From NCBI GenBank assembly GCA_023399215.1, contig JAEWQJ010000038.1:77078-141077 (forward strand): a DNA stretch of 64,000 nucleotides. The letters run 5' to 3'. This document shows positions 26,905 to 36,105 of this stretch, piece after piece; positions within the stretch are counted from its first letter, which is position 1; each line of letters opens with the position of its first letter. Below the pieces are notes generated by a model. The model did no database searches. It was not told the origin of the DNA and saw only the letters and a program-made list of their open reading frames with translations. Both the position numbers and the translations under genes were made by a program. Origin of the DNA: Methanobacteriota archaeon (GTDB lineage Archaea; Halobacteriota; Methanosarcinia; Methanosarcinales; Methanosarcinaceae).

Positions 26905-27477
26905 ATGAAGAAATTATACACAGCATTACTTACTCTTGTAGTATTGTTTTCAATGACTACGAGCGTAGAAGCTCTGGAATCTAAGACGATAGAAAGACAT
27001 AATGGAGCATCTGCATACGCAGAATGGTACGAGATAAACAACAATGCAACTACCTATACGTACTTATCTGTAACTGAAACCAATGATGGCACTGATATCT
27101 ACGTATCAACCTACACATATGGACCAGATTATTGGTCCGAAAAGTCGGGATACATGTTTACAGAGAATGATGTTTTTAGCATAGATAAAAAATTCAACTC
27201 TGCAAGCCTGTCTGAGATTAATATTGATGTCAATAACTGGTATACGGGTGAAACCGAAACTATGGCTGTAAAAGCTACCTGGACTGGTATGGGAGATATG
27301 TCAAAAGGATCTTCTTCATATAGTTCACAGAATGGAGATTATGTGTGGAAGAGTAGTGACAGTTCAACCTATAGAGATGCTTCAGTCACAGGCAATATAA
27401 ATGGCATGGATCTTGGAACAAATTCCTATGCAAGTTTGTCTAACTTCAAGTCTACCTATATGAGCATGGAAAAGTAA
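26905..27477 (+). CDS. Exported protein of unknown function, paralogue 1
   Basis: A 190-residue protein with a cleavable signal peptide (KKLYTALLTLVVLFSM, cleavage near EALES). The mature part is beta-rich, with no cysteine and many Ser, Thr and Tyr residues. It is a close paralogue of the gene at 28264-28836; shared blocks include ESKTIER, TYTYLSVTET, GPDYWSEKSGYMFTE and FNSASLSEI (LNSASLSEI in the other). The function is not recognised. It is presumably secreted or loosely bound to the cell surface. Confidence 0.8.
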   Translation: MKKLYTALLTLVVLFSMTTSVEALESKTIERHNGASAYAEWYEINNNATTYTYLSVTETNDGTDIYVSTYTYGPDYWSEKSGYMFTENDVFSIDKKFNSASLSEINIDVNNWYTGETETMAVKATWTGMGDMSKGSSSYSSQNGDYVWKSSDSSTYRDASVTGNINGMDLGTNSYASLSNFKSTYMSMEK

Positions 27478-27783
27478 ACGCATAACGAATATTCTTAAAT
27501 GGTTAAATTCTTTGGCTTTATAGAAGTTCTCAAATTTCTCATGAACAACTGCTGGAACTACTATTCCTTGGCCTTATAATTCCAGTTTAACTTTGAGAAC
27601 TCATTTAAAGAGAATTTCTATAAAACTATTTTTCAGTCTTATTTTTGCTGTCAACTATTTCATTATTTTATTTTTTCATACAAGACTACGTACTTAATTG
27701 AAGGAACTGTCCCAAAACCCCATTCAATCTCATTACTATCTACCTTTATTGGTTGTCCTCTCTTATTATTTTTCTAATTTCTT

Positions 27784-27985
27784 TTCATTGGTCATCGGTT
27801 AAGGAATTTCTTGCCTGAAAGCTATCGATTTTGCATTAGAAGCCGGACTTAAATTTTGGCTTATTTACATGAAATCGATACTTGTTCCAGCTCATAATTT
27901 ATAAAAATATTTGATAAGTGATGAGGAAATTGCAATTTGTCACGATTCCACACTTAACCGAAGACGCATGAATTTCTTTTGTTTA
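27784..27985 (+). pseudogene. Decayed glycerophosphodiester phosphodiesterase fragment
   Basis: Across at least two frames the stretch codes FIGHR (compare the family's IxHRG), LPES, then KAIDFALEAGLKFWL, and later DEEIAICHDSTLNRR. These fall in the order and spacing of the N-terminal half of a GDPD barrel, including the catalytic HR and HD pairs. Frameshifts and a stop interrupt it, and the 3' half is gone, cut off near the MITE-like element that follows. Confidence 0.55.
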
Positions 27986-27986
27986 T

Positions 27987-28237
27987 GAGCTTATCCTAAA
28001 ACCTGACTGCCAAATATTGGCACGCTATTTAATTTCAGTCACTAGTTTTTAGAAAATTGAGTAAAGTGTCAATTGTTAGATACATTGGTGATAAAATTTA
28101 TATGTGTGTTTCAAAGTTATAATGTTTGGGATTTAATCGGGCATTAAATTATTGATCAGAATCCAAAACCAAGAAGCTCAATTAGTGACTTACAGGATAA
28201 GATATAGAGAACCAATTTTGAGTTTTGGGATCAGCCC
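27987..28237. mobile_element. MITE-like element related to the one at 2942
   Basis: Ends are TGAGCTTATCCTAAAACC on the left and AGTTTTGGGATCAGCCCG on the right, imperfect inverted repeats. The right 40 bases match the right end of the 2942-3074 element. It abuts the decayed phosphodiesterase gene on one side and the ribosome site of the exported paralogue on the other. Confidence 0.4.
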
Positions 28238-28263
28238 GAATTATTGTTTCAAGGAGGTATGTA

Positions 28264-28836
28264 ATGAGAAAACTGTACATAATGTGTTTTACACTTATAG
28301 TCTTGATTTCAACAGCTATGAGCGCACAGGCACTGGAATCTAAAACAATAGAAAGGCAAAGTGGCTCATCTGCATATGCAAATTGGTATGAGACAAACGG
28401 TGATGTAACTACCTATACGTATCTATCCGTAACTGAGACTGATGACGGAACTGATATTTGGCTGGATATCTATACCTCTGGGCCAGATTATTGGTCCGAA
28501 AAGTCGGGATACATGTTTACAGAAGACGATGTTTTCAGCATAAATAAAAAACTCAACTCTGCAAGCCTGTCTGAGATTGAGCTTGAGGTCTCTGACTGGA
28601 ATACAGGTGAAATGGATACTGTAACCATCGGAGCTGACTGGACTGGTACAGGAGAAAGTTCAACTGGGTCCTCTAACTCAAAATCAAGAACTGGCGACTA
28701 TGTGTGGAGGAGCAGCGAAAATTCAAAATGCAGGGGAGCTTCGGCCACAGGCAATATGAACGGCCTGGATCTTAAGATAAGTACCGGCGCAGGTATGTCT
28801 AACTTCAAGTCTGCCTATATCAGTATGGAGAAATAA
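28264..28836 (+). CDS. Exported protein of unknown function, paralogue 2
   Basis: A 190-residue paralogue of 26905-27477, with a signal peptide (RKLYIMCFTLIVLIST, cleavage near AQALES) and the same blocks TYTYLSVTET and GPDYWSEKSGYMFTE. It gains one cysteine (SKCRGAS), which the other copy lacks. ATG 28264 is preferred because AGGAGG lies about 7 bases upstream; the longer frame from 28225 has no ribosome site. The two copies are about 790 bases apart. Confidence 0.8.
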   Translation: MRKLYIMCFTLIVLISTAMSAQALESKTIERQSGSSAYANWYETNGDVTTYTYLSVTETDDGTDIWLDIYTSGPDYWSEKSGYMFTEDDVFSINKKLNSASLSEIELEVSDWNTGEMDTVTIGADWTGTGESSTGSSNSKSRTGDYVWRSSENSKCRGASATGNMNGLDLKISTGAGMSNFKSAYISMEK

Positions 28837-29108
28837 GCGTATTATAACAATTTTGGAAGGATTTCAGAAGTCCAGAGGATAAAGAAAATAGCCTGCTGTA
28901 CAGTATTTCTATTCAATAGACTGAACCTCAGGGCCTGATAAATCCTTCTTATTTTCCTTCCCAAAAAATTGGAATTTGACTTACTGATTTTTTTAAGTTA
29001 GGTTTACTACTCTCTTAGTCCTGTTTAAACTCTGCGCTTTTAGGAGCATAGACCAGCGCTTTCTGGTGTCTATCCCTGGTATTTCTAATATTCTGTATCT
29101 AGACTTAT

Positions 29109-29759
29109 TTAAACAAACCATTGATAATGGTTCTGATAGATCATATAAAGCCCAAAGAGTACCAGTACTGTTCCCGCTCCTTTTTTGAAGACTACATCCC
29201 ACTTTGAAATAAGCCGGATTTTTGAAGAGGAAAAATGGGCTGAGTACGCGAGCAAGAGCATTGGTATCGCAAATCCAAGAGAATAAACTGAAAGGGTAAG
29301 GGCTCCCGTAATAGTATTCCCGTTTAAAGCTACCATAGTCAGGATCGAGCCTAGAATTGGTCCGACGCAAGGGATCCAGAGAACACCGAGGGAAAGGCCA
29401 AGCAAAAAACCTGAAACAGGCCCTTCGTCACCCATTTTGCCCAGAAGAGGGAACTTTGAAAATGCATTGAACAGGCTTATGTCAAAGAGTAGTGCGAAAC
29501 CCATTATGAGAATCAAGACCTCTGCCAGAATCTTTAGTTGCTCGGTATATGCGTTGAATACTGCCCCAAAGGCAGAGGTTGCCACTCCCATTATGGTGAA
29601 AGATATTGAGACTCCAAACACTATTGCAAGGGGTCTCAATCTGTTTTTTCCTGCGGATGTTGCCAGGACAGCAGGCAGAAGAGGAAGGATGCAAGGGGAC
29701 AGGACACTGATAATTCCTGCTCCAAATGCAGCCACAGGGGAAATAACTTCATAATACAT
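29109..29759 (-). CDS. CcdA/DsbD-family transmembrane thiol-disulfide carrier
   Basis: A 216-residue membrane protein with about six helices. The paired redox cysteines lie in SPCILPLLPA near residue 22 and IPCVGPILGS near 129, the hallmark of CcdA, which passes electrons from cytoplasmic thioredoxin across the membrane. The upstream gene encodes an exported thioredoxin-like lipoprotein, the probable electron acceptor. Confidence 0.9.
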   Translation of the reverse strand: MYYEVISPVAAFGAGIISVLSPCILPLLPAVLATSAGKNRLRPLAIVFGVSISFTIMGVATSAFGAVFNAYTEQLKILAEVLILIMGFALLFDISLFNAFSKFPLLGKMGDEGPVSGFLLGLSLGVLWIPCVGPILGSILTMVALNGNTITGALTLSVYSLGFAIPMLLLAYSAHFSSSKIRLISKWDVVFKKGAGTVLVLFGLYMIYQNHYQWFV

Positions 29760-29883
29760 GGTTACAATTTCTTTTTGTAGTTTATTTACTATAGTGTTTT
29801 TTCCGGAATTCCGGGCTTTACCATAAATTTGAACTTCTAATTTAATGAGTTTAGAAATTAGTTCTATTTATTAAGTTTATTTA

Positions 29884-30513
29884 TTATGATGCGCTTTTCC
29901 CCTCTTGGAGGAGGGCAAGGTTTATACGATTCTCATATACCTCTTTTTCCATCTGTCCTTGAATTCTAGCCTTGAACCTATCCTTAGTGACTGTTCCATC
30001 TTCTTGCATGTAAACATAGTCCCCGTCTTCAATACCCACGATCAAAGAAGTATCAGGAACGTATCCGATATCAAAATAAGCTTCAAGGTCAGCACTCTCG
30101 GTTATATCTATAGAAGCAATAGTAGCTTTCCCGCTGTATTCTGTTGCCAGTTCCTTAAGCATGGGCTTCATAGCCTGGCACGGCCCGCAGTGTTTAGACC
30201 CTATCTTCACAAGAACCGGCCCCTGCTCGAGGGATGTATTTATCTGTTCAAGGGAGGTCACTTCAAGAACACTGCTTTCTTCCTGGGCTTCCTGAGAAGT
30301 TGTGTTCTGTCCAGATTCGTTTGTTTTGACAATGCCGTTTTCTTCCTGGATATCCTGAGAAGTTGTGTTCTGTTCAGATTCGTTTGCTTCGACAACGCCG
30401 TTATTCTCCTGAACTGCCTGGGTATCTGTGGAATTTTCCTTGCTTTCATCGGTACAGCCCGCAGTAAAGATTACAACTGCAAGCGTGATCAGTAATATGA
30501 ATAATTTCTTCAT
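29884..30513 (-). CDS. Exported thioredoxin-like lipoprotein
   Basis: A 209-residue lipoprotein. The lipobox FTAGC is at about residue 19. A Glu/Asn/Thr/Gln-rich linker with two near repeats of ESxQNTTSQ follows (residues 22-80), then a thioredoxin domain with the active site KHCGPCQAMKP near 107 and the cis-Pro region GYVPDTS. It probably acts outside the membrane and is reduced by the CcdA protein encoded 124 bases downstream on the same strand. Confidence 0.9.
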   Translation of the reverse strand: MKKLFILLITLAVVIFTAGCTDESKENSTDTQAVQENNGVVEANESEQNTTSQDIQEENGIVKTNESGQNTTSQEAQEESSVLEVTSLEQINTSLEQGPVLVKIGSKHCGPCQAMKPMLKELATEYSGKATIASIDITESADLEAYFDIGYVPDTSLIVGIEDGDYVYMQEDGTVTKDRFKARIQGQMEKEVYENRINLALLQEGKSAS

Positions 30514-31004
30514 GTTCTCAACGTTAATTTTTTATTTTATATTATTTAGCAATTATGTCATATAGTAATAATTGTCTCTTTTCAAAAATAACCTTTATTT
30601 TAAGACAGCCTTTATTTTCGACTGGTTGTGAAATTAGAGTTCTGAAGTAGAATTATCAATAAACCTCAAATAATTAACTCTAAGAAGAGAAAATATATAC
30701 CTAGTTTAAGAGACTTTTGGTCTGTTGAAAATATATAAAAAACCTTAAAGGCCGAACTTTAAAAATAGATATGATGAGTAATATAAAAAATATAGGAAAG
30801 GAAGAAGAGACCTTAAAGGACTAATTATAATTACCGGGTCAGCCGATTGAAGAAAAGTTAGCTGACTGAAGGGAGGAGGTTTCCTCCAAACGCCAGACTG
30901 CTGTTTAGCTTATTAAAGAGAGGTTAGCCGATTGAGAAGCTAACCAATCGAGAAAAGTTATGTAACCAGGTAAACGTGTTAATCTTTCCTCTTATTATTT
31001 CGCC
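30514..31004. repeat. Gap with three diverged repeats and small hairpins
   Basis: Within 30840-30960, three related stretches of the type GCCGATTGAGAAAAGTTAGC alternate with hairpins GGTTAGC/GCTAACC and GGAGG/CCTCC. They lie downstream of the Mrp gene on the minus strand and could serve in termination. The rest is AT-rich with no gene. Confidence 0.45.
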
Positions 31005-31847
31005 TTACTCCTCTCCCAGAGTTTTTTCTACTGCGGTTATAACAGCTTCGAAGTTCTTCTGCCATTCCGTACTGTGGTCAAGCAGGCCCTGGACAATAGT
31101 GCCTTTATCTTCCATTTCTGCAACCTTTGGCTCAATAGGGAGTCTGGCAAGAATCGGAATATCGAAGTCTTTTGAAGCTTTTTCCACACCACCCGTTCCG
31201 AATACTTCTATTGGCTTGCCGCAGTGGGGGCAAATAAGCCCATGCATATTGTCGACAAGCCCTATGATAGGCACGTTAAGTTTTTCAGAGAAGATTATTG
31301 ACTTTCGAACACTGATAAGGGCTACATCCTGGGGAGTTGTAACAAGCACTGAGCCGTCGCAATTGGGAATGAGCTGAGCTACACTCAGGGGTTCGTCTCC
31401 GGTGCCAGGCGGCAAGTCTATAATCAGGAAATCGAGTACTCCCCAGCTAACGTCTTCCAGGAACTGTTTGATTGCCCCCATTTTGGCAGGTCCTCTCCAG
31501 ATTATAGGAGAATCTTTGTCTCCGAGCAGAAAACCGATAGACATCATAGAAAGGTTGGGAAGTACTGAGACCGGAAGAATGCCCTCTTCATTAACATCGG
31601 GCCTTTGAGACTCTAAACCGAAAATCGTAGGAATTGTCGGGCCGTGAATGTCACAGTCCAGAAGCCCAACTTTATATCCCCGCAGGGCCAACCCAGCAGC
31701 CAGATTTGCTGCAACTGTACTTTTCCCTACTCCTCCTTTTCCGCTCATTACCATGATCTTGCGTTTAATGCGCCTGAGATTGACTACTATTTTTGGCTCT
31801 TCTGGCTTTTTCGATAAGCTCTCAAGTGGTTGAACCTTATCTGTCAT
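31005..31847 (-). CDS. Mrp/Nbp35-type Fe-S cluster carrier ATPase
   Basis: A 280-residue ParA-like NTPase. The deviant Walker A motif is GKGGVGKSTVAANLA near residue 36, FLIIDLPPGTGD near 134 and the cluster-binding CPHCG near 211. These proteins assemble and deliver 4Fe-4S clusters, apt for a methanogen with many Fe-S enzymes. It lies 54 bases downstream of the DUF134 gene on the same strand. Confidence 0.92.
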   Translation of the reverse strand: MTDKVQPLESLSKKPEEPKIVVNLRRIKRKIMVMSGKGGVGKSTVAANLAAGLALRGYKVGLLDCDIHGPTIPTIFGLESQRPDVNEEGILPVSVLPNLSMMSIGFLLGDKDSPIIWRGPAKMGAIKQFLEDVSWGVLDFLIIDLPPGTGDEPLSVAQLIPNCDGSVLVTTPQDVALISVRKSIIFSEKLNVPIIGLVDNMHGLICPHCGKPIEVFGTGGVEKASKDFDIPILARLPIEPKVAEMEDKGTIVQGLLDHSTEWQKNFEAVITAVEKTLGEE

Positions 31848-31901
31848 TTTTATCGCCTGTGTAAAATTTACGTATTTTATCCCGGTTTTCAGATTTCTCT
31901 T

Positions 31902-32240
31902 TTACGAGTTAGCATCTTCACTAATGTCAGCGCTCTCAGCGCTGATATAGTTACCGCCCTTTATTTCTATTGCTTTTCCTGTGCTAAGTGCAAGAGCGAT
32001 TTTCATTCTCGCGGCTTTTAGATCTTCCCAGAAAGCTCTCCTTGATATTCCTACTCTGATGGCTGCATCTTCCTGCTTCAGACCTTCAACGTCTACAAGT
32101 CTCAGTGCCTCAAGCTCTTCTACTGTAATGGATACAACCTCAAGGTCCGCCAGCGGGACTCCTCTAGGCTTGAAATATGTGATGTCGGGCGTTTGCTCAA
32201 CACGCCTCGGACACTTTGGTCTTCCTCTGCATTTTTTCAT
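31902..32240 (-). CDS. DUF134 family putative DNA-binding protein
   Basis: A 112-residue DUF134 protein with the N-terminal RGRPKCPRRV and a helix-turn-helix ELEALRLVDVEGLKQEDAAIRVGISRRAFWEDLKAAR. These resemble sigma-type HTH regulators and often sit beside Mrp genes, as here. A role in regulating Fe-S or metal genes is plausible only from context. Confidence 0.88.
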   Translation of the reverse strand: MKKCRGRPKCPRRVEQTPDITYFKPRGVPLADLEVVSITVEELEALRLVDVEGLKQEDAAIRVGISRRAFWEDLKAARMKIALALSTGKAIEIKGGNYISAESADISEDANS

Positions 32241-32754
32241 AGGTTACTTATGCACATTGCGGAATAAATATATAATAATTTCTCTTTCCTAATAGAAAAA
32301 TATATATATTTATGAATAAAGGAGGGAAATTGCAGTTGTCTGTTACAGGGTTAGAAGAAGTTCGTATAAAAGTATCCATACTTAAAAATGAAGCGATAAA
32401 GCGCTTTATATGTGTTTAAGTCCTGGATTCAGGGGGTTTGTAGGCGCAAAGGCACAGTAATATAAACTTAGCTTCCTTTGGCGCAGATCTCCTCAAAGAT
32501 TTTTTTACTCAAGTCTTTTTTAAAAGGCGTGCTGTCAAGACACAGACCTCCTCAAAGAGGAAACAACAGAAAATGTCTGTGAAGATTATATGAGAGTATG
32601 AACTTTATCATTAAACAGAGAGTCTTATTTTATAAGTTTACTTTTATTTTTCCGGTTTTCCTCTTTTTATCTAGAATTCTATCTATATATTTCGATATCC
32701 CTCGTAGAAATATTTATACCTTCACAGCTTATCTGTGACTATAATTCCCTATCC
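32241..32754. other. Divergent intergenic region
   Basis: A 514-base gap between divergent genes. It holds two short direct repeats of CTCCTCAAAGA near 32491 and 32550. TATA-like boxes lie near 32260 (for DUF134, minus) and 32710 (AATATTTATACC, for the next gene, plus). No gene was supported. Confidence 0.45.
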
Positions 32755-33315
32755 ATGTTAAAAACCCTGGGAGAAAAAAATGTGCAGTGCGCGTTATGCC
32801 GGATTAAGGAATGCGTGAAAGGCAAAAATTGTTCTGTTATTAAATATGGGCTTGAGTATACAGGCGATAATCTGAAATCAATTCAGATTTCTGCCTGGCT
32901 CGAATCTAATGGCGTGAAAAGGACGAAACTTGAAGAGATAGCTATTTATGCAAAAAGTCTTGGGTATACAAAAATAGGAATCGCTTTCTGTATTGAGTAT
33001 GAGCGAGAAGCAAGGCTGGTTTATGAGATTCTTTCAAGATATTTTGAGGTGTTTTCAGTTTGCTGTAAAGTATGTAGCTTCGAAAAAGTCAGCCTAGGTA
33101 TTAAAAAATCCGAGGACCTTGAGTTTGAAGCTGTCTGTAATCCTATTGGTCAGGCGCTGCTACTAAACGATGATCTTACGAATCTTAATATCATGTTGGG
33201 GCTTAAAACAGGCTATGACATCCTCTTTGCAAAATACTCTGAGGCTCCTGCGATAACGCTACCTATTGAAGAGTTACCCCATTTAGCTGATTCAAAAATC
33301 GATATTATAAAATGA
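32755..33315 (+). CDS. DUF1847-like cysteine-rich protein
   Basis: A 186-residue protein with cysteines in CALCRIKECVKGKNC at the start, GIAFC near residue 80, VCCKVC near 101 and CNPIGQALLLN near 130, matching the DUF1847 layout. The final conserved block, usually containing Cys and His before D-I-L-F, reads LGLKTGYDILF, so two probable ligands are replaced. It probably binds metal or a cluster; the function is unknown. A DUF1284 gene follows after 64 bases on the same strand. Confidence 0.75.
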   Translation: MLKTLGEKNVQCALCRIKECVKGKNCSVIKYGLEYTGDNLKSIQISAWLESNGVKRTKLEEIAIYAKSLGYTKIGIAFCIEYEREARLVYEILSRYFEVFSVCCKVCSFEKVSLGIKKSEDLEFEAVCNPIGQALLLNDDLTNLNIMLGLKTGYDILFAKYSEAPAITLPIEELPHLADSKIDIIK

Positions 33316-33379
33316 ATTGTTAAAGTTAATTTTTAGAATTAGTTCTTTGGTTCTGTGAGTTGACACCCTGGAGAAAAAT

Positions 33380-33826
33380 ATGCTCAAAAAATCGAACACC
33401 TCTGGACCGGGCTTTAAAGCCGGTTCTAAATGCCTGAAGATCAGAGCTCATCACCTTTGCTGCATCCAGGGTTTTCAGGGCTATGGGTACAGCCCGACTT
33501 TTGTGGCAAATTTGAAGGCCGTAATTTCAGAGATTAAGGCTTTTCCTTCAAGACCTCTGGAGCTAGTATCCGAATGTGATGTAATCTGTGCGTCCTGTCC
33601 AAGCAAAAGGGAATGCACGCAGGACTCAATTATCTCTGGCAGGATAAGGAGTATGGATCTTGTTGTTATGGAGAAATTAAAGATAAAAGAAGGAACAATT
33701 ATGGAAGTAGATAAAGCCTTCAGTTTAGTCAATTCACAACTGGCTAATGCATCTGACATTAATGAAGTCTGCGGGACCTGCAAATGGAGACAGAAGTGTC
33801 TCTGGTACATGCAAGAAGAAGGATAA
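33380..33826 (+). CDS. DUF1284 family cysteine-rich protein
   Basis: A 148-residue protein. The family start KIRAHHLCCIQGFQGYGYS is near residue 22, then CDVICASCPSKREC and a C-terminal CGTCKWRQKC. Members are thought to bind an Fe-S cluster. It forms a likely two-gene operon with the DUF1847-like gene. Length is normal. Confidence 0.85.
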   Translation: MLKKSNTSGPGFKAGSKCLKIRAHHLCCIQGFQGYGYSPTFVANLKAVISEIKAFPSRPLELVSECDVICASCPSKRECTQDSIISGRIRSMDLVVMEKLKIKEGTIMEVDKAFSLVNSQLANASDINEVCGTCKWRQKCLWYMQEEG

Positions 33827-33833
33827 AATCACG

Positions 33834-33920
33834 AAAGAAGAAATATGAAAGAAAAAAATTATGAAAAGAAAAAACTATGAAAGAAAAATCATGAAAAACA
33901 AAGTCATGGAAGATAAAACT
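33834..33920. repeat. Low-complexity ATGAAAGAAAAA repeats
   Basis: About five degenerate copies of a 13-14 base purine-rich unit containing ATGAAAGAAAAA follow the DUF1284 stop. They are simple-sequence in nature and carry no sustained ORF. Confidence 0.5.
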
Positions 33921-34030
33921 GTAAATGACAAAATCGTTAATTTCTGCATAAAAAATGAAAACGTTCTCTTTCCTATTTTCTGCCTTCACCTTTTAGTTGG
34001 ACTTTTTTCTTGAATAGTGATTCCATACTT

Positions 34031-34933
34031 TTATTTTAAACCTGCACTGATCTCATAGATTTTTGCAAGAAACTCGACATTCTGAACCGCGTTCTGTTCT
34101 ATTCCCAAATCAGATGGAGAAAAACCAAGAGCAAGGCCCAGTAGCTGAGAATAGTGAAGGACAGGGATCGAGTAATCCGTTCCGAATTTTTCATTGACTG
34201 CGAGCTGTCCCCTATCAAATTGCAGGTGGCAGAAAGGACATGCATTAACAATACAGTCAACTCCTGCTTGCCGAATACAGGCGAGCTTGTGCTCAAGCAT
34301 CTCAAGGGATTCGGTAGCATGCCCTGAGCGTACCCCCCCTCCGGCTCCACAGCACATCATCTTGTCGATATAGTCTATGCTTTTTGCACCTGTGGTTTCA
34401 ACGAGTTCATCAAAGAAAACCGGAGCCTCCGTTTCTCCTAGATTTCTATCCCTTGAAGGCTTGATAAGATGACATCCGTAGTGCAGTGCCACTTTGAGGT
34501 CAAGTGGAGTTGTGATATACTCCTTGAGTTTCTCAGGCCCAAACTCTTTATATAGATATTCGATTATGTGCCTAACCTCGGCAGTGCCTCTGAACTCCAT
34601 GCCGATTTCTTTAAGGCAATTATTCGTGCACGCCCTTAATTCAGGATCTTTTTTCAGTTCCAGATTAGCATCTGCCAGAGAGCCGTAGCAACCATTGCAG
34701 ACAGTAAGTACATCTCTACCCATCTTTTCAGAAAGAATTATATTCCGGCTGGCAAGGGCAAGCCAGGTTGCTTTATCAAAGGACTTGAAGACTCCTGGAG
34801 CAGGACAGCAGGAAGCTCCTGGCAGATCGGATACGTCTATATCAAGCTTTTGCAGGCAGAGCTTAGTTGCTTTTTCAATTCCAGGGTAACGGTTGGGTAC
34901 GATGCATCCAAGAAATAGCGATAGTTTTTCCAT
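34031..34933 (-). CDS. hdrB: CoB--CoM heterodisulfide reductase subunit B
   Basis: A 300-residue catalytic subunit that reduces the CoM-S-S-CoB heterodisulfide. Two CCG motifs hold the unusual clusters: C9, CC at 41-42 (GASCCPAPG) and VCNGC near 78, then HYGCHL near 153, MMCCGAGGG near 193 and ACPFC near 231. It is encoded 11 bases after hdrC; no hdrA is adjacent in the window. This is the soluble, cytoplasmic type of the enzyme. Confidence 0.94.
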   Translation of the reverse strand: MEKLSLFLGCIVPNRYPGIEKATKLCLQKLDIDVSDLPGASCCPAPGVFKSFDKATWLALASRNIILSEKMGRDVLTVCNGCYGSLADANLELKKDPELRACTNNCLKEIGMEFRGTAEVRHIIEYLYKEFGPEKLKEYITTPLDLKVALHYGCHLIKPSRDRNLGETEAPVFFDELVETTGAKSIDYIDKMMCCGAGGGVRSGHATESLEMLEHKLACIRQAGVDCIVNACPFCHLQFDRGQLAVNEKFGTDYSIPVLHYSQLLGLALGFSPSDLGIEQNAVQNVEFLAKIYEISAGLK

Positions 34934-34944
34934 ATTCTGCCTCC

Positions 34945-35430
34945 TTATTTTTCAGCCGTTAGCTCGTCAAATTTGCATACTTTGAGAAGAGTCCTTACCT
35001 CTTGAAGGGCTTCAGGATACTTCTGGACGGTCTCAGGTATTGGATCGAGACCCAGTTCTTCCCTCTTTTTCTTTGTTTCTTCATCCAGAGGGACTGAATG
35101 CCCGAATTCCATGACCATTTCCGAGACCTTCCTGTGCTCTGGAAGCATGAAACCTTCTTTTACTGCAAGTCTTCTGAGCTCAAGTATGGCATCAGTAATT
35201 GGTATCTCGCGCGGGCAGCGCTCCTGGCAGGTATAACAGGTAGTACAGAGCCAGAGGGCGTCATCGGAGAGGACTGATACTCTATTCTTGCGTGCATCCC
35301 GAAGAATTCTTCGTGTATTGAGCCCGGTATGCCGTCCAGAAGGACAACTCCCTGTGCATATGCCACACTGCATGCAGGAAAGTAAGTCAAGACCTGCATC
35401 CTTTAACACTTTTGGCAATTCTTCACTCAT
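34945..35430 (-). CDS. hdrC: CoB--CoM heterodisulfide reductase subunit C
   Basis: A 161-residue ferredoxin-like subunit with two 4Fe-4S motifs, CMQCGICTGSCPSG near residue 19 and CTTCYTCQERCPRE near 62. It carries electrons between HdrA and HdrB. It is the first gene of the hdrC-hdrB pair, with a gap of about 670 bases upstream available for its promoter. Confidence 0.94.
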   Translation of the reverse strand: MSEELPKVLKDAGLDLLSCMQCGICTGSCPSGRHTGLNTRRILRDARKNRVSVLSDDALWLCTTCYTCQERCPREIPITDAILELRRLAVKEGFMLPEHRKVSEMVMEFGHSVPLDEETKKKREELGLDPIPETVQKYPEALQEVRTLLKVCKFDELTAEK

Positions 35431-36105
35431 ACAGGTTCACTGTCTGATTTAGTCGGTTCATATTTTTTAGAAAAGAAAAGTAAGCAAAATAATTAGATAA
35501 AGAGAAAATTCCGCAACTGAAATTGATTTTTAGAGCTTTAAGATAAACAGGTTTTTCCTGACAAACTCTTTGTAATAAGTCCTTTTCCAAATTTTTCACT
35601 GATAAGTCCTTTTCTTACAGATTTTTCTCATGTTAATTATTAATCTCATAATATTTAACATAAACTAAATTTGTTCGAACTCAATAACAGGAGTGAAGAA
35701 TTTGGCTCAAGGTTAACAACCACGAATTTTCGAATCTCTGTTTATCGATCATCCATTAATGAGTTCGTTTTTGCTGATCATTCATTAATGAATTAATTTT
35801 TACTAGTGTCATGAAAATTTAGTTAATCTAATGAGATCAAAATTGTTGTATTCTGATGAGAAGTTACCAGGATTATGCTCAACAATTAAATTGCCAAGAC
35901 ACTAGAATCTGTTAATGAGTTTGTTTTTATACCTTCAGGCATAGGTTCTTTTTGTTTTATTTATTCCTTAAAACCTGTGCCTATAGGTATATTATATTTA
36001 GTATTATATAAAAATAAGTTTCCTAAAAGATATTCGTTTTTCCAGACTCAAAATCTTTCCGTTTCTAGTCTTTTCCTGCACATCTAGTGATTTTAGAAGG
36101 CTTTA
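35431..36105. other. Gap upstream of hdrC with a small inverted-repeat element
   Basis: It contains no gene. A 105-base segment at 35802-35906 is bounded by ACTAGTGTC and GACACTAG, a possible MITE or insertion-sequence remnant. Repeated CATTAATGA motifs flank it. TATA-like sequences near 35640-35660 could drive hdrC. Confidence 0.4.

Noticed and set aside
30768..30830. 16-codon ORF beginning MSNIKNIG
   Set aside because: Lysine/glutamate-rich chance frame with no conserved partner.
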